DNA from: Peltaster fructicola
Lineage: Eukaryota; Ascomycota; Dothideomycetes
DNA length: 64,000 bases
NCBI GenBank assembly: GCA_001592805.2
Contig: CP051141.1
Coordinates: forward strand, 2,170,001 to 2,234,000
Direction: 5' to 3'
This document shows, piece after piece, positions 45,134 through 55,984 of this stretch. Each line of letters begins with the position of its first letter. Position 1 is the stretch's first letter. Under the pieces are notes generated by a model. That model saw nothing but the letters and a program-made list of their open reading frames with translations. It had not been told where the DNA came from and did no database searches. Both the position numbers and the translations under genes were made by a program.

Positions 45134-46153
45134 TCACTTCTTGGTTGCAAGAATCAAAGAGACGGGAAAGCTGACTCTCCTCTCTGTCTTACCCATAGCG
45201 ACGTCAAGCTCCTCAAGCATCTTCTCAATCTCAACATACCTCTCACCAGCCTTCTTCTGGTAGTTCGGGTATACAGAAGCCAGATAGCCAGCAATACGCT
45301 TGATATCCCAATCGTCCTGCCAGTAGCTGCGGTCGATGAATTCCTTTGTCACTTCACCTTCTTGTCGACGATCGACTCGCTCGAATTCGAAGTCGTAGCC
45401 GTCTTTGCTATTGAATAGCAGTGGCACATTGCTGTTCCACTTGTAACGCTGCACACGAGTCCAGCTGTCTCTCGGAAAAGCGATATTGTCCAACCAGCTG
45501 ACAAGAGCCTCTGCGCCTCGCTGATGAAATGGAAAGCCTGGCGTACCCTTGAAAGGCAGCAAGAAGCTGCAGATGCGAGTGGCGATGCGGTCGTAGATCT
45601 GGTCGCACTCGTCCTTGTTGCCATCTGCAAACAGAGGTCGGCCATAGAAATAGATTGCTAGAGCACCATTTGGACGTAGCAGCTCGTTGAAGGCCTGTAC
45701 GGAGGCTACCGGGTCGAGCAGAGGCATACACTCCGATACAACGAGGAGGTCCGTCTTGCCCTTGCCGACAGCGGCTGGCACAACACCACTGCTGAGCTGC
45801 TCTGCTGGAGCCTTCACCGTGGTCATCCTGTTGTAGACGTCTGCAGAAATCAACGCCGGTACTGCAGCAAGAGCCTGGTCGTTGACATCTGAGCCGACGA
45901 CGTGGTCGTAATACTTCGCAAGACGAGCAGCAATGTTGCCAGGCCCAGTGCCCACATCATGAGCTACCTTACGATGATAGTCTCCAACACCAGCTTGATA
46001 CTCGTTGATGAGATGAAAGAAACCATCTGAGGGCGATGGACGACCTGCAATGTACTCTCTCCAGAAGGTAGTGTCGTTGTCAAGCACAGCAGTCGTGAAA
46101 GGTGTTTCGAATTTCTCGTCGACCTTGGACTCTATGACTGTGGTAGAAGACAT
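45134..46153 (-). CDS. SAM-dependent methyltransferase (class I)
   Basis: Single-exon, 339-residue protein. The SAM-binding motif I is HDVGTGPGNIAARLAK near residues 65-80, followed by the acidic strand end GSDVND and the motif IV-like LLVVSECMPLLDP; then ALAIYFYGRP. The overall layout resembles the fungal TMT1/Crg1-type small-molecule methyltransferases rather than the classic caffeate-type O-methyltransferases. The C-terminal third (SYWQDDWDIKRIAGYLASVYPNY) is conserved in that group. In this setting it probably methylates a hydroxyl or carboxyl of the anthraquinone-derived product; that is inference. It is divergent from the questin-oxidase-like gene over 623 bp. Confidence 0.82.
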   Translation of the reverse strand: MSSTTVIESKVDEKFETPFTTAVLDNDTTFWREYIAGRPSPSDGFFHLINEYQAGVGDYHRKVAHDVGTGPGNIAARLAKYYDHVVGSDVNDQALAAVPALISADVYNRMTTVKAPAEQLSSGVVPAAVGKGKTDLLVVSECMPLLDPVASVQAFNELLRPNGALAIYFYGRPLFADGNKDECDQIYDRIATRICSFLLPFKGTPGFPFHQRGAEALVSWLDNIAFPRDSWTRVQRYKWNSNVPLLFNSKDGYDFEFERVDRRQEGEVTKEFIDRSYWQDDWDIKRIAGYLASVYPNYQKKAGERYVEIEKMLEELDVAMGKTERRVSFPVSLILATKK

Positions 46154-46776
46154 TGTTGGCGATGGTCTTTGGTATTGCTGTGAGGCGATATTGCTGCGTG
46201 AATTACTCTGAGGAATGTCGGTCTTGCGTCTTGCGCATGTCCTTATCAGGAGGCGTCATTGGACACAGCTGACATGTCATGCCGATTGCTTGACCGAAGC
46301 GATGATGGCTGGTTGGAGCAGCAATGAGGGTGAGCTCATCGGCGTCAGGCATCTTCAGAGCCTTGCAGTGATGTCGCATGCGTGCTATCACTGCGAACGC
46401 ATGTGTAGTGAGTCTTCGGAGCTGACTGGTGGAGCTCCATCCATGCCGATCCTTCGATACATCGACGCCGAACCTCAAACAAGGACCTCGGACCTTAGGT
46501 AGAGAGGATCTGCACTGCATGGACATCTCTCGCGTCGGGTCTCAGATCACGTTCAGTCCCTTATGCATGGTTCTACCGTGTGGCAAGAACTAGGTAGGCA
46601 GGTCCAGTTGTCTGACCATGAGCTCCGGCATCATCTTCGGAACTGGCAAATGGCATGCCTCTAGAGATCTCTGCACAGCTGCAGCAATGGTTATGAAGCC
46701 TCAGATGACTGGCACAGGTGAGCTGTAGCATTCTTTCCCTACTCACTTATCCACTTTCGTCCAGTACTTCTGCAGA
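46154..46776. promoter_or_regulatory. Divergent promoter, methyltransferase / questin-oxidase-like
   Basis: 623 bp between divergent starts, which suggests co-regulation. A near-palindrome TCG-N6-CGA occurs at about 46453-46464 but has the wrong spacing for AflR. No perfect site seen. Confidence 0.4.
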
Positions 46777-48129
46777 ATGTCTACCACAACGACAGTAACC
46801 AGCCCTGCTTCGGCCAAGGTTGAGCTTGACAGCAAGCATCTTGGGTTTGCGAGGATATTCGAAAACCCAGCTGGGTCGGTTGAGGCAGCACAGCGTATGC
46901 TTCAGAAGAACCATGACGAATTCCACATCTTCTGGCGAGATGTTGGTGGTCATAACCACATGGCTCACGCTGTCCTGAGCGTCCTCGCTCTTGGCGGCAC
47001 TCCGGAAGAGCTGCAGCGAGCATACGACGACGGTGTTGCAGTGCAGCGGTCTATGCCACCGCTTGATGAGAAGGTCGTCCAAAGCCTCCATGATGCTGAG
47101 GTGTTTCGGTCAAAGATTGGCAGTATCCCGGACTATATCAACTTCCTGTACTTCTTCGAGCAAGAGATCGACAAGAAGGGCTGGCAGACAGTCTGCAACG
47201 AGTATCTTTTCACCAAGACTCCAATCGCCAATACTCTGCTCGCGAGGATGTACGAGGGAGCATATCATCCCATCATCCATCTCGGCTTGGGCATCGAATT
47301 TCAGCAGCCAAGCATCATCGCAGAAGGTTTGGCACAGGCTGCCACTCACGACTCTGCTGGCATCGAAGGCTTCTTCCTCAATAGCGAGGCGCTGGCACTG
47401 GAGTCTAATGCTCCAAGCAAGTCATTGATTGAGCTCTTTCACGAGGTTCGGGACACAGAGAAGATCCGCACTGCTGCTCGTGTACAAGACGGTCCGGTGC
47501 GAGTGAGAGAGGGTGTGATTGGCCGTGCAGGTGCCGAGATCACAGCTCTTGCATCTCAGTACAAGGTGAAGCCAGACGAGCTTGAGCGCGCTGTAGCTGA
47601 GATGATCAGCTGCAATGCCTTCATCTCTGGCGCTGCTCAGCGGGCTCGCAAGGTACACAAGATTGACTTCTTTCATATGCACAACGTCACAAGCTCGATC
47701 TTCCTGTCAGTCTTGACACAACAGCCATGGATCAAGCTTGACGACAAAGTCCGCCTCATTGAGTGGAAGAGTCGTCTTGATCTCGTATGGTATGCTGCTA
47801 GCGCTGCTGCAAAACTTGATGCAGCATGGATCACAGACTATGTGCCAACCTTCAGCGCCGGTATGGACTGGATCTCCCTGTACAAGGCTACCAACAAGGC
47901 CCATGATGATGGCCACGTTGCCAAGTTCATTCGAGCCATCAAGAATGGATTTGATGTTGCCAAGCCGTTCGAAAGCAGTCAAGACGCTGCCCTGTTGCCT
48001 GTCCATGGTGATATGTGGTTCAAGGTTGCTCAGCTAGCATACGACACGACTCTGAATGTGCCTGTAGATGACAAGTGGGTCTGGGGCACTGGGTTTGATC
48101 CAATGTGGATGAAGGTGCCAGCAGCATAG
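46777..48129 (+). CDS. Questin-oxidase-like Baeyer-Villiger enzyme (DUF4243 family)
   Basis: Single-exon, 450-residue protein of the GedK/MdpL/AflY-like family. Some members cleave the anthraquinone central ring by an NADPH-dependent, cofactor-light Baeyer-Villiger oxidation, giving benzophenone and then xanthone-type products. Family hallmarks visible: NHDEFHIFWRDVGGHNHMAHAVLSVLALGGTPEELQ near residues 45-80, YEGAYHPIIHLGLGIEF near residue 165, and KIDFFHMHNVTSSIFL near residue 295, all with conserved His residues. Its presence suggests that ring-opened products may be made, or that the enzyme has another oxidation role. It is expressed divergently from the methyltransferase. Confidence 0.88.
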   Translation: MSTTTTVTSPASAKVELDSKHLGFARIFENPAGSVEAAQRMLQKNHDEFHIFWRDVGGHNHMAHAVLSVLALGGTPEELQRAYDDGVAVQRSMPPLDEKVVQSLHDAEVFRSKIGSIPDYINFLYFFEQEIDKKGWQTVCNEYLFTKTPIANTLLARMYEGAYHPIIHLGLGIEFQQPSIIAEGLAQAATHDSAGIEGFFLNSEALALESNAPSKSLIELFHEVRDTEKIRTAARVQDGPVRVREGVIGRAGAEITALASQYKVKPDELERAVAEMISCNAFISGAAQRARKVHKIDFFHMHNVTSSIFLSVLTQQPWIKLDDKVRLIEWKSRLDLVWYAASAAAKLDAAWITDYVPTFSAGMDWISLYKATNKAHDDGHVAKFIRAIKNGFDVAKPFESSQDAALLPVHGDMWFKVAQLAYDTTLNVPVDDKWVWGTGFDPMWMKVPAA

Positions 48130-48233
48130 ATCTATGTATGGCGTTATAGTTCTCCAAAGCATTGAGTACCTCTTCCATAAGTTGAAATCTGATCATGATT
48201 CGTCAATCGTCTCGCGTCAGGTAGCCTGCTTGT

Positions 48234-49112
48234 CTACAAATGCTGCAGCATGCTGACAACGTTGCGTGCTGCATTGCGCAGCTGAATCTTGAGATCGACC
48301 TCCAGTTGCTGAAGTGCGACTGGTGAAAGTGGTTGTATTTCTGCAGATACATCCTCGTCAGATACCGTACCATAGCCATGACAAGCTTCGCTTTCCTTCT
48401 TGGCCCTGATCCTGCCAAGCCTGGCTGATAGTACATCAATCGTAGATCGCATGCGATGCAATTCATGCAGGATCTGCTGGACAGACAACCTCAAATCGCT
48501 ACCAGGGTCACATAGGACATCTTTGTGGAATGATACCGATGTACGTGCAGCGACGGACCAGCTTTTGATGAGCCTTCCTGTCACCAAAGATACTAGAAGT
48601 AGGAAGTATGCATCTGTTGAACAGGTGCAAGCGAGGACTTTGTTCAGCATATCCACAATGCCTGTGTTGGTTGAAACAATGCTGCTCAGGTCTGGTATCG
48701 TGCTTGACTGTCCTGCAGGATCAGGTAGAGACGAAAGTACAAGCATTTTCTTGAGGCACTCGCACTCTGCTGCTCCTACCATCTGTGCTGGAGTGTGGTA
48801 GACTGTTGCACGCTGATTGACGCTAGCCTTTGAGGTCGAGAAGAATGATGCCGCGTTATCAAACTGCACGCTCGACGATCGACTTTGATGCTGAGGCCAC
48901 ATCGCATCAGACCTGATGCCGCCGGGCTGCTCTACATAGTAGCTCGTTTGGCCATCGGTGGCGCCTGGTATACGGATCATGGAGTCGAACAGCTCATCAT
49001 GCTCTGTAGATCTTGCGAAGAAGCTTGTCTGAGTTGACTGTGAAGCTGCTCGCGTTGCCATTGATTCATCATACTGCTGTGGCCAAGGTGATCGCATCAC
49101 GGGTGTCCTCAT
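48234..49112 (-). CDS. AflR-like regulator lacking the zinc-cluster DNA-binding domain
   Basis: Single-exon, 292-residue protein. The C-terminal half matches the AflR-type regulatory domain: ECECLKKMLVLSSL, MLNKVLACTCSTDAYFLLLVSLV, LHELHRMRSTIDVLSARL, then PLSPVALQQLEVDLKIQLRNAARNVVSML. It parallels the other AflR-like protein of the cluster (LQCSCTKDAYVISI). The N-terminal 100 residues are disordered, and no CxxC zinc-cluster pattern occurs in them or in the 330 bp upstream in any frame I read. It could be a regulator acting by dimerisation (activator partner or dominant-negative), or a truncated paralogue. It lies tail to tail with the questin-oxidase-like gene, 104 bp apart. Confidence 0.75.
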   Translation of the reverse strand: MRTPVMRSPWPQQYDESMATRAASQSTQTSFFARSTEHDELFDSMIRIPGATDGQTSYYVEQPGGIRSDAMWPQHQSRSSSVQFDNAASFFSTSKASVNQRATVYHTPAQMVGAAECECLKKMLVLSSLPDPAGQSSTIPDLSSIVSTNTGIVDMLNKVLACTCSTDAYFLLLVSLVTGRLIKSWSVAARTSVSFHKDVLCDPGSDLRLSVQQILHELHRMRSTIDVLSARLGRIRAKKESEACHGYGTVSDEDVSAEIQPLSPVALQQLEVDLKIQLRNAARNVVSMLQHL

Positions 49113-49540
49113 CGTGCTGAAATGTCCAGAGTTGTTCGAAGGTAGAACTTCATGGCGGATCGGGCTAGTTTTGAGCGCGTGTGCTGATCAGGATCAACAC
49201 CGAGAGACAAGACGGAGCAGCACTACGGACGTAGCTGATGAATTCTGTCATGCTATGCAGATGGCCTTGACGACGAGGAATCAATGCAGGTAAGATCTAA
49301 AGTAGTATTTGAGGGTGGCTGGCAGCATTCTCGGATATGTATCCTGGGAGAGGTTGCGTTTAGGATGAAGGCGCCTGGATGGCGCACGAGCACAATCGGG
49401 TCGCGTAGAAAATGACGATGTGATGACACAAACACTCTCTTTATACAACACTTCTGACTGATCTCAATCTATCCGTTATGCTGCAGCTCGAGATGCGAAC
49501 TCGTACCACGCTCGCGCAGCCTATACGCCGGTCGGACACT
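49113..49540. other. Intergenic
   Basis: 428 bp between the start of the AflR-domain gene and the stop of the GMC gene. I looked here for a zinc-cluster exon and found none. Confidence 0.5.
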
Positions 49541-51319
49541 TTAGTAGTGGTCTGCTGCGACAATATCTCTAGCTGCAACTACTGCCAAAGCATATACACT
49601 CGCATGAGGATGGCAGGTCGTGGCATACGGGAACGCACTCGAATCAACGACTCTGATGCCCTTCAATCCCTTCAGCCTCCAATTACTGTCAAGAGCCTTG
49701 CCAATAGCGACGGTGCCCATAGGATGGTGGAAAGAGAAGGACTGCTGCTGGATAGCGTTCCAGATTTGGTCATCTGTTTGGACGTTTGGACCAGGATAGA
49801 GCTCGGTTTCAACAACCGAGCTGAGAGCTGAAGACGACATTATGGCTCGGAGCTTCTTGTACGCCCAAAAGATTGCCTTCTTGTCAGCTGGCGAGCCATA
49901 GTAGTTGGACTGAATGACTGGATCGGTGTGAAAGTCTGTTGAGCTAATGGAAACGTAGCCTGCTGCCTCTGGCTGCACAAGACTGGCCCAGGCTGTGACA
50001 ACGCTCTGGTTCGCAACACCACTAAAGAATGGTACCGTGCTGTATTCGATCAGGACGTGAGGACGATCTTTCTGCAGGTTGACATAATGCGAGCCGTTGA
50101 CACCATCGAAGACAGAATCAGGCACACGGAAAGCACCATATACGAGACCATTGTCCCAAGACAAAGGTCCCGAGTGATTTTGTGCGTATTGCTGCTGAGC
50201 AATGGCCTTCTCGGTCGCGTTGTCGGCCCACTGCCACACTGTCAGGATATCATCCGGCACCTTGACCTCGACTATCGGAAAGAGATGGTCCCAGAGATTC
50301 TGGCCGACAGCAGGAATGTCTGCAACGACTGGAATTTTATACTTGTTGAGAGTCGAGCTTGGTCCGATACCATTCTGGAGCAACAGCTTTGGAGTGTTGA
50401 TGGCGCCTCCGCTAATAATGATCTCTCTGGCCACCAACGTAGTGTTGACTTTCTTCTTCAAGTCGAGGTAAGTGACATTCGTTGCTGTCTTGCCACTAAA
50501 GCCAATGTGGTGTGCCCAAGCACCGCTCAATAGCTTGACGTTAGGTCGAGCAGCAGCAAGGGCGCCGAATGTGTTGCGGCCATATGAGCGAGTTCGGTTA
50601 CTTGTCCAAATGTTCGACAGACCATAGTCGACTCCAATGCCATGGCCATCCGTCAAGTCCACCTCTGGGAGGCTCAATTGCGACTGAAGAGCTTGGCCGA
50701 ACGGCTTGTCGAAGTTCGTTGTCCCAGTGCCAGTCGATCTGCTGATCTCGATAGGGCCATTGCCATATGCAGTCGTATTGACATAATCGTCATAGACACC
50801 GTGCTCAGACGAGTAGTGGCTTGTCTCCTTGAATGCTTCGAGCATGGACTTCCATGCAAGGCCTTTGTTGCCAGAAGCAGTTGCCCAGTCATCGAACAAC
50901 GACTCTGAGCCTCGACAGTAAGCCATACCGTTTACACCTCCTCCACCACCAAAGACTCGACCTTGATTGAGCTGCGGAGTATTGCCTGCAAGGCCTGGGT
51001 CTGGGATGACAGTATAGTTCCAGACGTACTGGTTCAGTGTCGGATACAAAGCAGGAGCTGAAGCAGATTGTCAGCAGAAGACTCATACAAGAGCATGACG
51101 AAACGTACTGTTGATACCAGTATCGTTGATGCCATCGGGTCCAGCCTCGAGAAGGACAACGGTCTTGCTAGCATTCCTCGATATTGCCTCGACGAGGACG
51201 AACCCAGCTGGTCCTCCACCAATAATGACATAGTCTACTGCCTTGCTGGAAGCTGCTTCTTGCAAAGGTGCACCAAGTATGGCCCTGGCCAACGCCAACA
51301 GGAACAACGATCGATACAT
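49541..51319 (-). CDS. Secreted GMC (FAD-dependent glucose-methanol-choline) oxidoreductase
   Basis: Exons 51319-51109 and 51057-49541 give 575 residues; the 51 nt intron starts GTACGT. Residues 1-17 are a signal peptide (MYRSLFLLALARAILGA). The FAD-binding GxGxxG-type motif VIIGGGPAGFVL is near residue 33. GRVFGGGGGVNGM is GMC signature 1, and ISGGAINTPKLLLQNGIGP is GMC signature 2. The C-terminus has FHHPMGTVAIG and DSSAFPYATTCHPHASVYALA, with the conserved catalytic His. Many N-glycosylation sequons fit secretion or a vesicle location. In aflatoxin-type clusters the related versicolorin B synthase is a GMC fold without redox need, so the role could be oxidation or cyclisation. An AflR-type palindrome lies 250 bp upstream. 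Confidence 0.9.
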
Positions 51320-51911
51320 GGCGAAAAGAGATACAAAAGTGATATCAGATGATCTACGAGGGCAGGAGAATATAAGGATCCTTTTCAACCAGCCTGCTCG
51401 GGCATAATGGACTCCTCGCACTGGTGCGCTCTCTCAGAGGTTCCTTGGCTGTTGCTACTTCGACAGTTTTACTGTCCAATGAGGTCTCACGTGCTATAGC
51501 ATGGCTCTCACCTGGCAGCCACATGGCTTACGTGCTGCATCCTTCAAGGAATTAGTCCCATGCGGCCATCGGATACCGACATCAACCAGCGTGGAATGTC
51601 TTTCCGGAAGACCTACAATACCCTGTATACACGCAAAGAAGATCTTCTGACATGGTACTCGACAGCCATGTGACACAGTAGCTTTCATCCATTCCTGTCA
51701 TCGATACCTTTGACATCGACTCAGATTGCTTGAGCGCCTTTACTCGGACTGTCCGAGAAACACGGTAGGATCTACGAAGGAAGTGAGGCAAGGTCAAAGC
51801 GCGGCCGATCAATCGCTTCAAAGTTCATCAGAAGGAGTGAGAGTAACAAACTGTCCGACAGTCTATGCTACAGTAGTACCTGGTGCCTGAGAGGCAGAGA
51901 CAACCGTGCGC
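51320..51911. other. Intergenic, GMC gene promoter and laccase 3' region
   Basis: 592 bp, with the AflR-type site described separately. Nothing else recognised. Confidence 0.4.
51569..51579. promoter_or_regulatory. AflR-type palindrome upstream of GMC gene
   Basis: Perfect TCG-N5-CGA match, TCGGATACCGA, 250 bp before the GMC start codon. It shares the TCGGA-N-CCGA-like core with the tandem sites at 62379 and 62394. Confidence 0.5.
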
Positions 51912-54024
51912 TCAAATACCCGAATCCTCAATCACGGCATCAGCTGGAATGCTCACGTTCTGGTAGAACGTCGTCCAGTCTACGCATCTATCTTGAAGTT
52001 GGCCGAGGGCATTCGCCTTCTCCATCAGCGGCTTGATCTTGCCAGGCTGCTCAATGTACTGCAATGCCAGGCCTGCGCTTGCGTGCCATGCAATATGGCA
52101 GTGTAGTAGCCATGCTCCCGGGTTGTTAACTTGGAATGCTATCCACAAGTACCCTCCTATCGTAACGTCTGCAACGTCTCTTCTTGCTGGATTATCAAGC
52201 TGTGGGACAATGTCTGTGGTGAATGGCCCCTCGCCCTGAGCCAGAATAACAAAGTCATGGCCATGCAAGTGGATGGGATGGACGGAAGGTGGGTTTGTCT
52301 GAGGCTGGTTTGCTGTGTCCAGAGTGTAATTGTTGGTGATGACAAAGTACACCCATTCGTCATCTTCATAGTCGAGATAGACTGGGACAGTCTCATTTGT
52401 GAATGTCGTTGTCAACGGCTGATTGTCTATGGTCATCTTTTTCAATGATGGCTGCTCCCAGTCAAGCTGCAATGTTGTGTTGCCTAGCACCCATTTCTTG
52501 ATTCGGGAGTTGATGGGATCAGAGACATTTGGCCAGCCTTGGAGACCAATCCGCAACCATTCTGCCGAGTCATTGCCATTGACACGAGCGCCGACCTGCC
52601 GTGGAACTATTGGCACAAGTGTCTGTGGATCGGGGTCGTTGCAGCCGAAGTCGTAGTGCTGCTCACTGACTGGTGGAACTGCTGGTGCACTGTGATCGCT
52701 GGCATCGTAGCGGATGACGCCCAGCCTTGACTCCCAGGTGTCCATTGCGCAATACGAAGCGTGCATCCAGAAGTTCGTGCCGTTGGCAAGATCAGCGTCA
52801 GCCTTGACAATGATCTCATATCGCTGACCAATGCCAATCTGAATGACATCAGTCTCGAATGGTTGGATTGGCACGAAGTCGTTTTGTATGACTGTGAAGT
52901 TGTGTCCATCGATGTAGAACTTGTACGTCAACAGACTACCGCTGTTGACCAGACCGATCCTATATGTCTTGCCCTTCTCGACTGAGACGGTGTATGGATC
53001 GTTCGTGGCTGTGCAATTGGTATAGAAGCCAGGTGTGCAGGTGTAAGCTGCCTTACCGTTGAGCAGATTCGCCGCTGGAAGAGGCGCTTCTGGTGTAGTT
53101 ACCTCGACTGGGTAGAGTTCAAATGCATCGCCATGGTACCTATGAGGTGTCAGTGAGAAAGACGGTCCCAGGATTATGCTCATGCCCACCAATCACTCAA
53201 CAAGAATGGTCCAAGATCAACGTCGTAGTTGGCGCTGGAAGGGCCGTGGATCCAGATGCCGCCATACAGACCATTCGTATACTGCAGAGAGAAGTGACTG
53301 TGCCACCACGATATGCCATACTGCCATAGACGGAATTCGTAGACTTGTGAGTCGCCAGGCTATCTATCTGTCAGTAAAGGAACCAGGTGTTGAATGCCGT
53401 TCTCTGACCTTGCCAGGACATTGTGTAACTCCGGGGACGCCGTCTAGCCAATTCGTTTGATACTGTCTTAAACCATGCCAGTGAATTGCACTCCCGTTAT
53501 CATTAGTCATGTTGTTGTGGACAGTGATGCCTGTCATGTGTCAGTAGATTGCACCCATGATCTTGATCTGATTATTGCTTACGCAAAGTATCTCCCCAGT
53601 TGGCCTCAAGCACTGGACCTGGAAATAGACCTGGCGGTAATCAGCCTTGGAGAGGACATGATGTGTGCAGACGTACCATTTGCCACCATTGCCAGCTCCG
53701 GGTAGCCGTCTGGTGCTTTCATCTCTTGGCCTATCGTGAACTCATACTACTGTGCATCAACGATTGAGTGTATGTTTGATCATTTGATAACCATACCTCG
53801 ACCAGCTTCCCCGGTGGAACTTTCTTCTCGTAGTCTGTGTAGATATCGAAGCCATCGCTCCAGCACTGTCTGTTATAAGGCGAGTGACATGAGTGTGGAA
53901 CAGCCGAGGCTGTTGGCTTGGCCGATCGATGTGATGTGACCAAAGTATGGCTGGCCTTCGACCATGATGCAGCAGAAAAAGGAGCGAATGCAAGGAAGAG
54001 CGTACAAGCACCGAGCAAAGACAT
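51912..54024 (-). CDS. Laccase / multicopper oxidase
   Basis: Six exons: 54024-53797, 53746-53677, 53630-53583, 53530-53409, 53359-53190 and 53139-51912, giving 621 residues. All four copper-binding motifs appear after splicing: [25 protein letters not shown] and [13 protein letters not shown]. The residue after the T1 Cys-His loop suggests a normal laccase-type copper site. Residues 1-18 are a signal peptide ([18 protein letters not shown]). It resembles pigment-cluster laccases of the YA/Abr2-like type that oxidise phenols. In this cluster it may couple or oxidise anthrone or anthraquinone units; that is inference. It has more introns than any neighbour. A perfect AflR-type palindrome lies 84 bp before the start codon. 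Confidence 0.9.
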
Positions 54025-54361
54025 CGTGTAGAGGTTAGAACGTCTCAGAATGTGTGTTCAACTGTACAAGACACTCAATAGTATGCAGACCTACCAAGAT
54101 AAAGTAGTCGGCGATCGACTTGGAAGTGAAAGATCAGATCTCAGGCAGTGGCAAATTGTGGATAACCAGGCTGTGTGATGATGCGCAAAAGACCATTGTC
54201 TATCCTGCTATAGATCTGAATGCATGGACTGTGTGTCGATACTGGTGTTATTGCAGTAGAGTGTCGATCACAGCTGTCGCCGAAGTTCGCGGGCGATCAC
54301 TTTCGGAAGTCGAAGCTGAAAGTGAATCCTGCCGTAGTGCTTACGAGCACTGCCGGACCGC
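54025..54361. promoter_or_regulatory. Laccase promoter region
   Basis: 337 bp between the laccase start and the stop of the thioesterase gene, both minus strand. It contains the AflR-type site at 54108-54118. Confidence 0.45.
54108..54118. promoter_or_regulatory. AflR-type palindrome upstream of laccase
   Basis: Perfect TCG-N5-CGA match, TCGGCGATCGA, 84 bp before the laccase ATG, a position typical of an activator site. Confidence 0.5.
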
Positions 54362-55353
54362 TCAGACGGCGATGGCAAACCATCTGCGCACTCCGTTGCG
54401 TATCTCGAATGCGACCTTTTCGTCTTCCGCGAGCTTGCGCAGGACTTCGTCGGTGAAAGGCTCCAGTGCTGCCTGTCGAACGCCGTCATCAAGCCCAATG
54501 CCGTACATTGCCACCACAAGCTCTTGGACAGTGGCCTTACCAGGTTTCCGATCTGGCTGAGGCTTGAGCTTGTTCAGGGATGCCAACGTCTGCTTCTCTC
54601 GTCGTTCTTTACTTGCCAGCTCACCAGCAATTTTTGCCTGCAGGTTCGGGATCACTGCTCCATGTGCCGGGTAGCCAGTTGTACAGCCATGAGACTTCAT
54701 GGTTCGAAGAGTGTTCATGTAGATGCTCAGCTCCTCGACTGCACTGGAGCCGTGACCAAGAACATTGTCTCCAGTGAACATGGCATTCTCCTCTTCGAGA
54801 ATGAACGACATGTGATCATGCGAGTGTCCGGGAGAGTGCACCGCTCGAATTGTGGCACCTTCGACCTTGAAGACTTGACCATCTTCAATTGGCTGCTGAC
54901 CATGCTCGGGAGTGTGCTTGTAGATGGAATCAGAGAGCTCAGGATAGAGACGCAAAAGATCAGGCACACCACCAGTGTGATCGCCATGCCAGTGAGTCAG
55001 GAAGACATGAGAGAGCTTGATCGACGTACTCTCAAGGGTGTCTTCGATGATGTCCGCCCATTTGCGGTATCCTTGAGCTGTGTCGATGATGAGTCGTCTG
55101 GAGCCTGTGCCAACAATATACGTGTTGGTGCCTTGAAGAGTGAACTACATGCTGTCAGTCATCGTTGCGAGCATTGACCATGAACATCTCAACTGACCTT
55201 GCCAGCATTCTGGCCTAGTATCCGCAAGACTCGGGGAGTCAACTGCTCGACATCTGCCAAAGTTGGTAGGTGTTTCTGCTGTGCGACTAGGTAGTCGTCA
55301 AAGGCGCAAATGTTGAGGGCTTTGTTGATCTGCTTGTAGCCGCCTTCGCCCAT
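54362..55353 (-). CDS. Metallo-beta-lactamase-type thioesterase (PKS chain release)
   Basis: Exons 55353-55198 and 55144-54362 give 312 residues; the 52 nt intron runs from GTCAGT to CATGTAG. The metal-binding motif THWHGDHTGG lies at about residues 102-110, AVHSPGHSHDHM is the second His motif, and FTGDNVLGHGSSAVE carries the bridging Asp. MGEGGYKQINKALNIC at the N-terminus is characteristic of the discrete thioesterases (ACTE/MdpF/AgnL7/ClaF-like) that hydrolyse the chain from TE-less non-reducing PKSs, giving an atrochrysone- or endocrocin-type acid. It is transcribed divergently from the PKS across 631 bp, which is the usual arrangement for the pair. Confidence 0.93.
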
Positions 55354-55984
55354 GTTGAATGTGATCTTTTCGATATCGTTGTATGAATCTCAGAGACCTG
55401 GTTGACAAAGACAACCTCGCAGAAGTTCAGGCAGGATACCAACGTCGGGAGTGAATTGTCAGCACGACGAGACCGTCGCCCGATCCTGCTTCGCTATCTC
55501 GTACTGTCCCAGAAAGGGTATGACAACGTCGGTCGTGTTGATACTGTCCCTGCATATCCGTCTGCTTCGGCAACGGCTATTCAACAGAGTTCTGCTTAGC
55601 ATGCACTCAGGGCTACACTCGTGCCTGACGGAGACCATGCGAGCATTCGGTTCGCGGCAGGGCATGTCATATCTCTTGAGCTTGTGTGAGCCAATGGTGT
55701 ATCATGCCGAGAGTGAGAGCTCAAGGCATCTTGGCTCGAGACAGGTCAAGCATTTAGTTGAAGCTTTGTCCTCGCCACGACAAGATGACCGTAGGACATA
55801 GGCTGTTCAGCTCAACGTCCCTTTGCCTTTTGAATGACTGTTTAACACAGTCGGACGTCAAATTGTTGATCCACTCCTCTTGATGCAACCCTTGAAGTCG
55901 TCGACGACCAGCTCAACATCCCTCTCCTCTTGGGTTGCAATGAATACACCATCATCGGCGTCACAGAGCAGCACTGCCAGCAGG
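55354..55984. promoter_or_regulatory. Divergent promoter, thioesterase / PKS
   Basis: 631 bp between divergent start codons. It holds two matches to the relaxed AflR consensus TCG-N5-CGR: 55473-55483 on the minus strand (CCG-TCGCC-CGA as read on +) and 55647-55657 on + (TCGGTTCGCGG). They are weaker than the perfect palindromes elsewhere and could occur by chance. Confidence 0.4.

Noticed and set aside
46453-46464. TCG-N6-CGA palindrome in the methyltransferase/questin-oxidase promoter
   Set aside because: Spacing is six rather than five, which does not fit the AflR consensus.
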